A stretch of 64,000 nucleotides of DNA from assembly GCA_947034895.1 (NCBI GenBank), contig OX344763.1:73923093-73987092 (forward strand), in the 5' to 3' direction. Below the pieces are notes generated by a model, which did not search any database, had not been told where the DNA came from, and was given only the letters and a program-made list of their open reading frames with translations. The position numbers were made by a program, and so were the translations under genes. The stretch is from Rhytidiadelphus loreus (lineage: Eukaryota; Streptophyta; Bryopsida; Hypnales; Hylocomiaceae). Position 1 is the first letter of the stretch, and each line of letters begins with the position of its first letter. Below are positions 11,542 to 24,308 of this stretch, one piece after another.

Positions 11542-11911
11542 GAATTCAAAAGGATATGCACGTTTGGGTGGTCACTTTGAATGATTCTGTGCTTGAAACA
11601 GAATATTGCGGCAACGGTCTTCCCCTGTACTTTAATGACTGTTTGGAAAAAGATAATGTTACGAAAATTCACGTCAAGAAGATGGTAAAACATGTTTGTG
11701 CAAGTTGCATTTATTCCTATACTCATGAATTCAAAAGGATATGCACGTTTGTGTGGTCACTTTGAATGATTTTGTGCGTGAAACTAAAAATTGGAGCAAC
11801 GGTCTTGCCCTATACTTTAATGACTGTTTGAAAAAATATAATGTTACGAAAATTCACGTCAAGAAGACGATAAAACATGTTTGTGCAAGTTGCATTTATT
11901 CCTATACTCAT

Positions 11912-12097
11912 GAATTTCAAAAGGATATGCACGTCTGTGTAGTCACTTTAAATGATTTTGTGCGTGAAACTAAAAATTGGAGCAACGGTCTTGCCCTGTA
12001 CTTTAATGTCTGTTTGAAAAAATATAATGTTACGAAAATTCACGTCAAGAAGATGGTAAAACATGTTTGTGCAAGTTGCATTTATTCCTATACTCAT
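11912..12097. repeat. 186-bp monomer, GAATTTC insertion 6
   Basis: Middle unit of the second 556-bp trimer. Confidence 0.93.
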
Positions 12098-12467
12098 GAA
12101 TTCAAAAGGATATGCACGTTTGGGTGGTCACTTTGAATGATTCTGTGCTTGAAACAGAATATTGCGGCAACGGTCTTCCCCTGTACTTTAATGACTGTTT
12201 GGAAAAAGATAATGTTACGAAAATTCACGTACAGAAGATGGTAAAACATGTTTGTGCAAGTTGCATTTATTCCTATACTCATGAATTCAAAAGGATATGC
12301 ACGTTTGTGTGGTCACTTTGAATGATTTTGTGCGTGAAACTAAAAATTGGAGCAACGGTCTTGCCCTATACTTTAATGACTGTTTGAAAAAATATAATGT
12401 TACGAAAATTCACGTCAAGAAGACGATAAAACATGTTTGTGCAAGTTGCATTTATTCCTATACTCAT

Positions 12468-12653
12468 GAATTTCAAAAGGATACGCACGTTTGGGTGGTC
12501 ACTTTGAATGATTTTGTGCGTGAAACTAAAAATTGGAGCAACGGTCTTGCCCTGTACTTTAATGTCTGTTTGAAAAAATATAATGTTACGAAAATTCACG
12601 TCAAGAAGATGGTAAAACATGTTTGTGCAAGTTGCATTTATTCCTATACTCAT
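12468..12653. repeat. 186-bp monomer, GAATTTC insertion 7
   Basis: Middle unit of the third 556-bp trimer. It continues ACGCACGTTTGGG rather than ATGCACGTCTGTG, so the rest of this end was replaced by another unit type while the insertion stayed. Confidence 0.93.
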
Positions 12654-13948
12654 GAATTCAAAAGGATATGCACGTTTGGGTGGTCACTTTGAATGATTCT
12701 GTGCTTGAAACAGAATATTGCGGCAACGGTCTTCCCCTGTACTTTAATGACTGTTTGGAAAAAGATAATGTTACGAAAATTCACGTCAAGAAGATGGTAA
12801 AACATGTTTGTGCAAGTTGCATTTATTCCTATACTCATGAATTCAAAAGGATATGCACGTTTGTGTGGTCACTTTGAATGATTTTGTGCGTGAAACTAAA
12901 AATTGGAGCAACGGTCTTGCCCTATACTTTAATGACTGTTTGAAAAAATATAATGTTACGAAAATTCACGTGAAGAAGATGGTAAAACATGTTTGTGCAA
13001 GTTGCATTTATTCCTACACTCAGGAATTCAAAAGGATATGCACGTTTGTGTGGTCACTTTGAATGATTTTGTGTGTGAAACTAAAAATTGGAGCAACGGT
13101 CTTGCCCTATACTTTAATGAATGTTTGAAAAAATATAATGTTACGAAAATTCACGTGAAGAAGACGATAAAACATGTTTGTGCAAGTTGCATTTATTCCT
13201 ATACTCATGAATTCAAAAGGATATGCATGTTTCTGTGGTCACTTTGAATGATTCTGTGCTTGAAACAGAATATTGCGGCAACGGTCTTCCCCTGTACTTT
13301 AATGACTGTTTGGAAAAAGATAATGTTACGAAAATTCACGTACAGAAGATGGTAAAACATGTTTGTGCAAGTTGCATTTATTCCTATACTCATGGATTCA
13401 AAAGGATATGCACGTTTGTGTGGTCACTTTGAATGATTTTGTGCGTGAAACTAAAAATTGGAGCAACGGTCTTGCCCTATACTTTAATGACTGTTTGAAA
13501 AAATATAATGTTACGAAAATTCACGTCAAGAAGATGGTAAAACATGTTTGTGCAAGTTGCATTTATTCCTATACTCATGAATTCAAAAGGATATGCACGT
13601 TTCTGTGGTCACTTTGAATGATTTTGTGCGTGAAACTAAAAATTGGAGCAACGGTCTTGCCCTATACTTTAATGACTGTTTGAAAAAATATAATGTTACG
13701 AAAATTCAAGTCAAGAAGACGATAAAACATGTTTGTGCAAGTTGCATTTATTCCTACACTCAGGAATTCAAAAGGATATGCACGTCTATGTGGTCACTTT
13801 GAATGATTTTGTGCGTGAAACTAAAAATTGGAGCAACGGTCTTGCCCTATACTTTAATGACTGTTTGAAAAAATATAATGTTACGAAAATTCAAGTCAAG
13901 AAGATGGTAAAACATGTTTGTGCAAGTTGCATTTATTCCTATACTCAT

Positions 13949-14134
13949 GAATTCAAAAGGATATGCACGTTTGGGTGGTCACTTTGAATGATTTTGTGCG
14001 TGAAACTAAAAATTGGAGCAACGGTCTTGCCCTATACTTTAATGACTGTTTTGAAAAAATATAATGTTACGAAAATTCAAGTCAAGAAGACGATAAAACA
14101 TGTTTGTGCAAGTTGCATTTATTCCTATACTCAT
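13949..14134. repeat. 186-bp monomer, independent insertion in CTGTTTTG
   Basis: One extra T in CTGTTTTGAAAAAA near 14047. It is not shared with any other unit in the window. Confidence 0.9.
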
Positions 14135-16169
14135 GAATTCAAAAGGATATGCACGTCTGTGTGGTCACTTTAAATGATTTTGTGCGTGAAACTAAAAATT
14201 GGAGCAACGGTCTTGCCCTGTACTTTAATGTCTGTTTGAAAAAATATAATGTTACGAAAATTCACGTCAAGAAGATGGTAAAACATGTTTGTGCAAGTTG
14301 CATTTATTCCTATACTCATGAATTCAAAAGGATATGCACGTTTGGGTGGTCACTTTGAATGATTCTGTGCTTGAAACAGAATATTGCGGCAACGGTCTTC
14401 CCCTGTACTTTAATGACTGTTTGGAAAAATATATTGTTACGAAAATTCACGTTAAGAAGATGGTAAAACATGTTTGTGCAAGTTGCATTTATTCCTATAC
14501 TCATGAATTCAAAAGGATATGCACGTTTGTGTGGTCACTTTGAATGATTTTGTGCGTGAAACTAAAAATTGGAGCAACGGTCTTGCCCTATACTTTAATG
14601 ACTGTTTGAAAAAATATAATGTTACGAAAATTCACGTCAAGAAGACGATAAAACATGTTTGTGCAAGTTGCATTTATTCCTATACTCATGAATTCAAAAG
14701 GATATGCACGTCTGTGTAGTCACTTTAAATGATTTTGTGCGTGAAACTAAAAATTGGAGCAACGGTCTTGCCCTGTACTTTAATGTCTGTTTGAAAAAAT
14801 ATAATGTTACGAAAATTCACGTCAAGAAGATGGTAAAACATGTTTGTGCAAGTTGCATTTATTCCTATACTCATGAATTCAAAAGGATATGCACGACTGT
14901 GTAGTCACTTTAAATGATTTTGTGCGTGAAACTAAAAATTGGAGCAACGGTCTTGCCCTGTACTTTAATGTCTGTTTGAAAAAATATAATGTTACGGAAA
15001 TTCACGTCAAGAAGACGATAAAACATGTTTGTGCAAGTTGCATTTATTCCTATACTCATGAATTCAAAAGGATATGCACGTTTCTGTGGTCACTTTGAAT
15101 GATTTTGTGCGTGAAACTAAAAATTGGAGCAACGGTCTTGCCCTATACTTTAATGACTGTTTGAAAAAATATAATGTTACGAAAATTCACGTACAGAAGA
15201 TGGTAAAACATGTTTGTGCAAGTTGCATTTATTCCTATACTCATGAATTCAAAAGGATATGCACGTTTGTGTGGTCACTTTGAATGATTTTGTGCGTGAA
15301 ACTAAAAATTGGAGCAACGGTCTTGCCCTGTACTTTAATGTCTGTTTGAAAAAATATAATGTTACGGAAATTCACGTCAAGAAGACGATAAAACATGTTT
15401 GTGCAAGTTGCATTTATTCCTATACTCATGAATTCAAAAGGATATGCACGTTTGGGTGGTCACTTTGAATGATTCTGTGCTTGAAACAGAATATTGCGGC
15501 AACGGTCTTCCCCTGTACTTTAATGACTGTTTGGAAAAAGATAATGTTACGAAAATTCACGTCAAGAAGATGGTAAAACATGTTTGTGCAAGTTGCATTT
15601 ATTCCTATACTCATGAATTCAAAAGGATATGCACGTTTGTGTGGTCACTTTGAATGATTTTGTGCGTGAAACTAAAAATTGGAGCAACGGTCTTGCCCTA
15701 TACTTTAATGACTGTTTGAAAAAATATAATGTTACGAAAATTCACGTAAAGAAGATGGTAAAACATGTTTGTGCAAGTTGCATTTATTCCTATACTCATG
15801 AATTCAAAAGGATATGCACGTTTGTGTGGTCACTTTGAATGATTTTGTGCGTGAAACTAAAAATTGGAGCAACGGTCTTGCCCTATACTTTAATGACTGT
15901 TTGAAAAAATATAATGTTACGAAAATTCACGTACAGAAGATGGTAAAACATGTTTGTGCAAGTTGCATTTATTCCTATACTCATGAATTCAAAAGGATAT
16001 GCACGTTTCTGTGGTCACTTTGAATGATTTTGTGCGTGAAACTAAAAATTGGAGCAACGGTCTTGCCCTATACTTTAATGACTGTTTGAAAAAATATAAT
16101 GTTACGAAAATTCACGTGAAGAAGACGATAAAACATGTTTGTGCAAGTTGCATTTATTCCTATACTCAT

Positions 16170-17649
16170 GAATTCAAAAGGATATGCACGTTTGGGTGGT
16201 CACTTTGAATGATTTTGTGCGTGAAACTAAAAATTGGAGCAACGGTCTTGCCCTGTACTTTAATGTCTGTTTGAAAAAATATAATGTTACGAAAATTCAC
16301 GTCAAGAAGATGGTAAAACATGTTTGTGCAAGTTGCATTTATTCCTATACTCATGAATTCAAAAGGATATGCACGTCTGTGTAGTCACTTTCAATGATTT
16401 TGTGCGTGAAACTAAAAATTGGAGCAACGGTCTTGCCCTGTACTTTAATGTCTGTTTGAAAAAATATAATGTTACGGAAATTCACGTCAAGAAGACGATA
16501 AAACATGTTTGTGCAAGTTGCATTTATTCCTATACTCATGAATTCAAAAGGATATGCACGTTTGGGTGGTCACTTTGAATGATTCTGTGCTTGAAACAGA
16601 ATATTGCGGCAACGGTCTTCCCCTGTACTTTAATGACTGTTTGGAAAAAGATAATGTTACGAAAATTCACGTCAAGAAGATGGTAAAACATGTTTGTGCA
16701 AGTTGCATTTATTCCTATACTCATGAATTCAAAAGGATATGCACGTTTGTGTGGTCACTTTGAATGATTTTGTGCGTGAAACTAAAAATTGGAGCAACGG
16801 TCTTGCCCTATACTTTAATGACGGTTTGAAAAAATATAATGTTACGAAAATTCACATGAAGAAGACGATAAAACATGTTTGTGCAAGTTGCATTTATTCC
16901 TATACTCATGAATTCAAAAGGATATGCACGTTTGGGTGGTCACTTTGAATGATTTTGTGCGTGAAACTAAAAATTGGAGCAACGGTCTTGCCCTGTACTT
17001 TAATGTCTGTTTGAAAAAATATAATGTTACGAAAATTCACGTGAAGAAGATGGTAAAACATGTTTGTGCAAGTTGCATTTATTCCTATACTCATGAATTC
17101 AAAAGGATATGCACGTCTGTGTAGTCACTTTCAATGATTTTGTGCGTGAAACTAAAAATTGGAGCAACGGTCTTGCCCTGTACTTTAATGTCTGTTTGAA
17201 AAAATATAATGTTACGGAAATTCACGTCAAGAAGACGATAAAACATGTTTGTGCAAGTTGCATTTATTCCTATACTCATGAATTCAAAAGGATATGCACG
17301 TTTGGGTGGTCACTTTGAATGATTCTGTGCTTGAAACAGAATACTGCGGCAACGGTCTTCCCCTGTACTTTAATGACTGTTTGGAAAAAGATAATGTTAC
17401 GAAAATTCACGTACAGAAGATGGTAAAACATGTTTGTGCAAGTTGCATTTATTCCTATACTCATGAATTCAAAAGGATATGCACGTTTGTGTGGTCACTT
17501 TGAATGATTTTGTGCGTGAAACTAAAAATTGGAGCAACGGTCTTGCCCTATACTTTAATGACTGTTTGAAAAAATATAATGTTACGAAAATTCACGTGAA
17601 GAAGACGATAAAACATGTTTGTGCAAGTTGCATTTATTCCTATACTCAT
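16170..17649. repeat. 740-bp tetramer, two tandem copies
   Basis: The copies start at 16170 and 16910. Each holds K with AATGTCTG, K with GTGTAGTCACTTTCAATG, P with AAAAAGATAATG, and K. The private TTTCAATG change at about 16390 returns at about 17130, exactly 740 bp on. Confidence 0.88.
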
Positions 17650-17834
17650 GAATTCAAAAGGATATGCACGTTTCTGTGGTCACTTTGAATGATTCTGTGC
17701 TTGAAACAGAATATTGCGGCAACGGTCTTCCCCTGTACTTTAATGACTGTTTGGAAAAAGATAATGTTACGAAAATTCACGTCAAGAAGATGGTAAAACA
17801 TGTTTGTGCAAGTTGCATTTATTCCTATACTCAT

Positions 17835-18759
17835 GAATTCAAAAGGATATGCACGTTTGGGTGGTCACTTTGAATGATTTTGTGCGTGAAACTAAAAATT
17901 GGAGCAACGGTCTTGCCCTATACTTTAATGACTGTTTGAAAAAAGATAATGTTACGAAAATTCACGTCAAGAAGACGATAAAACATGTTTGTGCAAGTTG
18001 CATTTATTCCTATACTCATGAATTCAAAAGGATATGCACGTCTGTGTAGTCACTTTAAATGATTTTGTGCGTGAAACTAAAAATTGGAGCAACCGTCTTG
18101 CCCTGTACTTTAATGTCTGTTTGAAAAAATATAATGTTACGAAAATTCACGTGAAGAAGATGGTAAAACATGTTTGTGCAAGTTGCATTTATTCCTATAC
18201 TCATGAATTCAAAAGGATATGCACGTTTGGGTGGTCACTTTGAATGATTTTGTGCGTGAAACTAAAAATTGGAGCAACGGTCTTGCCCTATACTTTAATG
18301 ACTGTTTGAAAAAAGATAATGTTACGAAAATTCACGTCAAGAAGACGATAAAACATGTTTGTGCAAGTTGCATTTATTCCTATACTCATGAATTCAAAAG
18401 GATATGCACGTTTGGGTGGTCACTTTGAATGATTTTGTGCGTGAAACTAAAAATTGGAGCAACGGTCTTGCCCTATACTTTAATGACTGTTTGAAAAAAG
18501 ATAATGTTACGAAAATTCACGTCAAGAAGACGATAAAACATGTTTGTGCAAGTTGCATTTATTCCTATACTCATGAATTCAAAAGGATATGCACGTCTGT
18601 GTAGTCACTTTAAATGATTTTGTGCGTGAAACTAAAAATTGGAGCAACCGTCTTGCCCTGTACTTTAATGTCTGTTTGAAAAAATATAATGTTACGAAAA
18701 TTCACGTGAAGAAGATGGTAAAACATGTTTGTGCAAGTTGCATTTATTCCTATACTCAT
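17835..18759. repeat. K dimer duplicated at 555 bp
   Basis: The pair K with AAAAAAGATAATG (17835) plus K with AGCAACCGTCTTG (18020) returns at 18390 and 18575 with one similar K unit between. AACCGTC is seen only in these two units, which marks a recent exchange. Confidence 0.85.
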
Positions 18760-20424
18760 GAATTCAAAAGGATATGCACGTTTAGGTGGTCACTTTGAAT
18801 GATTCTGTGCATGAAACAGAATATTGCGGCAACGGTCTTCCCCTGTACTTTAATGACTGTTTGGAAAAATATATTGTTACGAAAATTCACGTTAAGAAGA
18901 TGGTAAAACATGTTTGTGCAAGTTGCATTTATTCCTATACTCATGAATTCAAAAGGATATGCACGTTTGTGTGGGCACTTTGAATGATTTTGTGCGTGAA
19001 ACTAAAAATTGGAGCAACGGTCTTGCCCTATACTTTAATGACTGTTTGAAAAAATATAATGTTACGAAAATTCACGTCAAGAAGATGGTAAAACATATTT
19101 GTACAAGTTGCATTTATTAGTATACTCATGAATTCAAAAGGATATGCACGTTTGGGTGGTCACTTTAAATGATTTTGTGCGTGAAACTAAAAATTGGAGC
19201 AACGGTCTTGCCGTGTACTTTAATGTCTGTTTGAAAAAATATAATGTTACGAAAATTCACGTCACGAAGATGGTAAAACATGTTTGTGCAAGTTGCATTT
19301 ATTCCTATACTCATGAATTCAAAAGGATATGCACGTTTGTGTGGGCACTTTGAATGATTTTGTGCGTGAAACTAAAAATTGGAGCAACGGTCTTGCCCTA
19401 TACTTTAATGACTGTTTGAAAAAATATAATGTTACGAAAATTCACGTGAAGAAGACGATAAAACATGTTTGTGCAAGTTGCATTTATTCCTATACTCATG
19501 AATTCAAAAGGATATGCACGTTTCTGTGGTCACTTTGAATGATTCTGTGCTTGAAACAGAATATTGCGGCAACGGTCTTCCCCTGTACTTTAATGACTGT
19601 TTGGAAAAAGATAATGTTACGAAAATTCACGTCAAGAAGATGGTAAAACATGTTTGTGCAAGTTGCATTTATTCCAATACTCATGGATTCAAAAGGATAT
19701 GCACGTTTGTGTGGTCACTTTGAATGATTTTGTGCGTGAAACTAAAAATTGGAGCAACGGTCTTGCCCTATACTTTAATGACTGTTTGAAAAAATATAAT
19801 GTTACGAAAATTCACGTCAAGAAGATGGTAAAACATATTTGTACAAGTTGCATTTATTAGTATACTCATGAATTCAAAAGGATATGCACGTTTGTGTGGT
19901 CACTTTGAATGATTTTGTGCGTGAAACTAAAAATTGGAGCAACGGTCTTGCCCTATACTTTAATGACTGTTTGAAAAAATATAATGTTACGAAAATTCAC
20001 GTCAAGAAGACGATAAAACATGTTTGTGCAAGTTGCATTTATTCCTATACTCATGAATTCAAAAGGATATGCATGTCTGTGTAGTCACTTTAAATGATTT
20101 TGTGCGTGAAACTAAAAATTGGAGCAACGGTCTTGCCGTGTACTTTAATGTCTGTTTGAAAAAATATAATGTTACGAAAATTCACGTCACGAAGATGGTA
20201 AAACATGTTTGTGCAAATTGCATTTATTCCTATATTCATGAATTCAAAAGGATACGCACGTTTGGGTGGTCACTTTGAATGATTTTGAGCGTGAAACTAA
20301 AAATTGGAGCAACGGTCTTGCCCTATACTTTAATGACTGTTTGAAAGAATATAATGTTACGAAAATTCACGTCAAGAAGATGGTAAAACATGTTTGTGCA
20401 AGTTGCATTTATTCCTACACTCAG

Positions 20425-20608
20425 GAATTCAAAAGGATATGCACGTTTGGTGGTCACTTTGAATGATTTTGAGCGTGAAACTAAAAATTGGAGCAACGGT
20501 CTTGCCCTATACTTTAATGACTGTTTGAAAAAATATAATGTTACGAAAATTCACGTGAAGAAGATGGTAAAACATGTTTGTGCAAGTTGCATTTATTCCT
20601 ATACTCAT
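20425..20608. repeat. 184-bp monomer, GTTTGGTGG deletion
   Basis: One G missing from GTTTGGGTGG near 20448. A similar loss near 35249 looks independent, since neighbouring variants differ. Confidence 0.9.
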
Positions 20609-21718
20609 GAATTCAAAAGGATATGCACGTTTGGGTGGTCACTTTGAATGATTTTGTGCGTGAAACTAAAAATTGGAGCAACGGCCTTGCCCTGTACTTT
20701 AATGACTGTTTGAAAAAATATAATGTTACGAAAATTCACGTGAAGAAGATGGTAAAACATGTTTGTGCAAGTTGCATTTATTCCTATACTCATTCATTCA
20801 AAAGGATACGCACGTTTGGGTGGTCACTTTGAATGATTTTGAGCGTGAAACTAAAAATTGGAGCAACGGTCTTGCCCTATACTTTAATGACTGTTTGAAA
20901 AAATATAATGTTACGAAAATTCACGTCAAGAAGATGGTAAAACATGTTTGTGCAAGTTGCATTTATTCCTATACTCATGAATTCAAAAGGATACGCACGT
21001 TTGGGTGGTCACTTTGAATGATTTTGTGCGTGAAACTAAAAATTGGAGCAACGGTCTTGCCCTATACTTTAATGACTGTTTGAAAAAATATAATGTTACG
21101 AAAATTCACGTGAAGAAGATGGTAAAACATGTTTGTGCAAGTTGCATTTATTCCTATACTCATGAATTCAAAAGGATATGCACGTTTGGGTGGTCACTTT
21201 GAATGATTTTGTGCGTGAAACTAAAAATTGGAGCAACGGTCTTGCCCTATACTTTAATGACTGTTTGAAAAAATATAATGTTACGAAAATTCACGTCAAG
21301 AAGATGGTAAAACATGTTTGTGCAAGTTGCATTTATTCCTATACTCATTCATTCAAAAGGATATGCACGTTTGGGTGGTCACTTTGAATGATTTTGTGCA
21401 TGAAACTAAAAATTGGAGCAACGGTCTTGCCCTATACTTTAATGACTGTTTGAAAAAATATAATGTTACGAAAATTCACGTCAAGAAGACGATAAAACAT
21501 GTTTGTGCAAGTTGCATTTATTCCTATACTCATTCATTCAAAAGGATATGCACGTTTGGGTGGTCACTTTGAATGATTTTGTGCGTGAAACTAAAAATTG
21601 GAGCAACGGTCTTGCCCTATACTTTAATGACTGTTTGAAAAAATATAATGTTACGAAAATTCACGTGAAGAAGATGGTAAAACATGTTTGTGCAAGTTGC
21701 ATTTATTCCTATACTCAT

Positions 21719-24308
21719 GAATTCAAAAGGATATGCACGTTTGGGTGGTCACTTTGAATGATTTTGTGCGTGAAACTAAAAATTGGAGCAACGGTCTTGC
21801 CCTATACTTTAATGACTGTTTGAAAAAATATAATGTTACGAAAATTCACGTCAAGAAGATGGTAAAACATGTTTGTGCAAATTGCATTTATTCCTATATT
21901 CATGAATTCAAAAGGATACGCACGTTTGGGTGGTCACTTTGAATGATTTTGAGCGTGAAACTAAAAATTGGAGCAACGGTCTTGCCCTATACTTTAATGA
22001 CTGTTTGAAAGAATATAATGTTACGAAAATTCACGTCAAGAAGATGGTAAAACATGTTTGTGCAAGTTGCATTTATTCCTACACTCAGGAATTCAAAAGG
22101 ATACGCACGTTTGGGTGGTCACTTTGAATGATTTTGAGCGTGAAACTAAAAATTGGAGCAACGGTCTTGCCCTATACTTTAATGACTGTTTGAAAAAATA
22201 TAATGTTACGAAAATTCACGTGAAGAAGATGGTAAAACATGTTTGTGCAAGTTGCATTTATTCCTATACTCATTCATTCAAAAGGATATGCACGTTTGGG
22301 TGGTCACTTTGAATGATTTTGTGCGTGAAACTAAAAATTGGAGCAACGGCCTTGCCCTGTACTTTAATGACTGTTTGAAAAAATATAATGTTACGAAAAT
22401 TCACGTGAAGAAGATGGTAAAACATGTTTGTGCAAGTTGCATTTATTCCTATACTCATGAATTCAAAAGGATACGCACGTTTGGGTGGTCACTTTGAATG
22501 ATTTTGAGCGTGAAACTAAAAATTGGAGCAACGGTCTTGCCCTATACTTTAATGACTGTTTGAAAAAATATAATGTTACGAAAATTCACGTCAAGAAGAT
22601 GGTAAAACATGTTTGTGCAAGTTGCATTTATTCCTATACTCATGAATTCAAAAGGATACGCACGTTTGGGTGGTCACTTTGAATGATTTTGTGCGTGAAA
22701 CTAAAAATTGGAGCAACGGTCTTGCCCTATACTTTAATGACTGTTTGAAAAAATATAATGTTACGAAAATTCACGTGAAGAAGATGGTAAAACATGTTTG
22801 TGCAAGTTGCATTTATTCCTATACTCATTCATTCAAAAGGATATGCACGTTTGGGTGGTCACTTTGAATGATTTTGTGCGTGAAACTAAAAATTGGAGCA
22901 ACGGTCTTGCCCTATACTTTAATGACTGTTTGAAAAAATATAATGTTACGAAAATTCACGTCAAGAAGATAGTAAAACATGTTTGTGCAAGTTGCATTTA
23001 TTCCTATACTCATGAATTCAAAAGGATACGCACGTTTGGGTGGTCATTTTGAATGATTTTGAGCGTGAAACTAAAAATTGGAGCAACGGTCTTGCCCTAT
23101 ACTTTAATGACTGTTTGAAAAAATATAATGTTACGAAAATTCACGTCAAGAAGATGGTAAAACATGTTTGTGCAAGTTGCATTTATTCCTATACTCATGA
23201 ATTCAAAAGGATACGCACGTTTGGGTGGTCACTTTGAATGATTTTGTGCGTGAAACTAAAAATTGGAGCAACGGTCTTGCCCTATACTTTAATGACTGTT
23301 TGAAAAAATATAATGTTACGAAAATTCACGTGAAGAAGATGGTAAAACATGCTTGTGCAAGTTGCATTTATTCCTATACTCATGAATTCAAAAGGATACG
23401 CACGTTTGGGTGGTCATTTTGAATGATTTTGAGCGTGAAACTAAAAATTGGAGCAACGGTCTTGCCCTATACTTTAATGACTGTTTGAAAAAATATAATG
23501 TTACGAAAATTCACGTGAAGAAGATGGTAAAACATGTTTGTGCAAGTTGCATTTATTCCTATACTCATTCATTCAAAAGGATACGCACGTTTGGGTGGTC
23601 ATTTTGAATGATTTTGAGCGTGAAACTAAAAATTGGAGCAACGGTCTTGCCCTATACTTTAATGACTGTTTGAAAAAATATAATGTTACGAAAATTCACG
23701 TGAAGAAGATGGTAAAACATGTTTGTGCAAGTTGCATTTATTCCTATACTCATGAATTCAAAAGGATACGCACGTTTGGGTGGTCACTTTGAATGATTTT
23801 GTGCGTGAAACTAAAAATTGGAGCAACGGTCTTGCCCTATACTTTAATGACTGTTTGAAAAAATATAATGTTACGAAAATTCACGTGAAGAAGATGGTAA
23901 AACATGTTTGTGCAAGTTGCATTTATTCCTATACTCATGAATTCAAAAGGATATGCACGTTTGGGTGGTCACTTTGAATGATTTTGTGCGTGAAACTAAA
24001 AATTGGAGCAACGGTCTTGCCCTATACTTTAATGACTGTTTGAAAAAATATAATGTTACGAAAATTCACGTGAAGAAGATGGTAAAACATGTTTGTGCAA
24101 GTTGCATTTATTCCTATACTCATTCATTCAAAAGGATATGCACGTTTGGGTGGTCACTTTGAATGATTTTGTGCGTGAAACTAAAAATTGGAGCAACGGT
24201 CTTGCCCTATACTTTAATGACTGTTTGAAAAAATATAATGTTACGAAAATTCACGTGAAGAAGATGGTAAAACATGTTTGTGCAAGTTGCATTTATTCCT
24301 ATACTCAT
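21719..24308. repeat. 2590-bp 14-monomer higher-order repeat, copy 1
   Basis: The copy begins with a unit carrying GCAAATTGC and TATATTCATG. It includes the GGCCTTGCC unit three units later (about 22350). The same markers return 2590 bp on, at about 24470 and 24940. A further GCAAATTGC unit lies about 1664 bp upstream (about 20215), so earlier copies are shorter. Confidence 0.85.

Larger units (their letters stand above)
11171..12838. repeat. 556-bp trimeric higher-order repeat, three copies
   Basis: Units start at 11171, 11727 and 12283. Each is K, then a 186-bp K with GAATTTC and AATGTCTG, then P with GGAAAAAGATAATG. The 556-bp period equals 3 x 185 + 1 because the insertion is carried in every copy. 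In copy 3 the middle unit has ACGCACGTTTGGG where copies 1 and 2 have ATGCACGTCTGTG. Confidence 0.92.
4523..13394. repeat. P/K/W cassette block
   Basis: P and K units alternate in small cassettes. Four of the five P-K-W-P cassettes and six of the seven monomers carrying the GAATTTC insertion are here. Spacing between cassettes differs (2222, 1110 and 1851 bp), so the block was built by repeated local duplication rather than one regular higher-order unit. Confidence 0.8.
13395..20239. repeat. Mixed K and P block with short local duplications
   Basis: K units, K units with TTTAATGTCTG, and P units with AAAAAGATAATG are interspersed. Local repeats include a 740-bp tetramer, a 555-bp-spaced dimer pair and a TTGCCGTGTAC plus CGTCACGAAG unit found near 19130 and again 925 bp later. 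Several units have TTTATTAG for TTTATTCC (about 19118 and 19858) or AAACATATTTGTACAAG. Confidence 0.75.

Noticed and set aside
12366..12653. 95-codon minus-strand frame as a gene
   Set aside because: Same cause: the 186-bp unit lets the reverse frame continue into the neighbouring unit.
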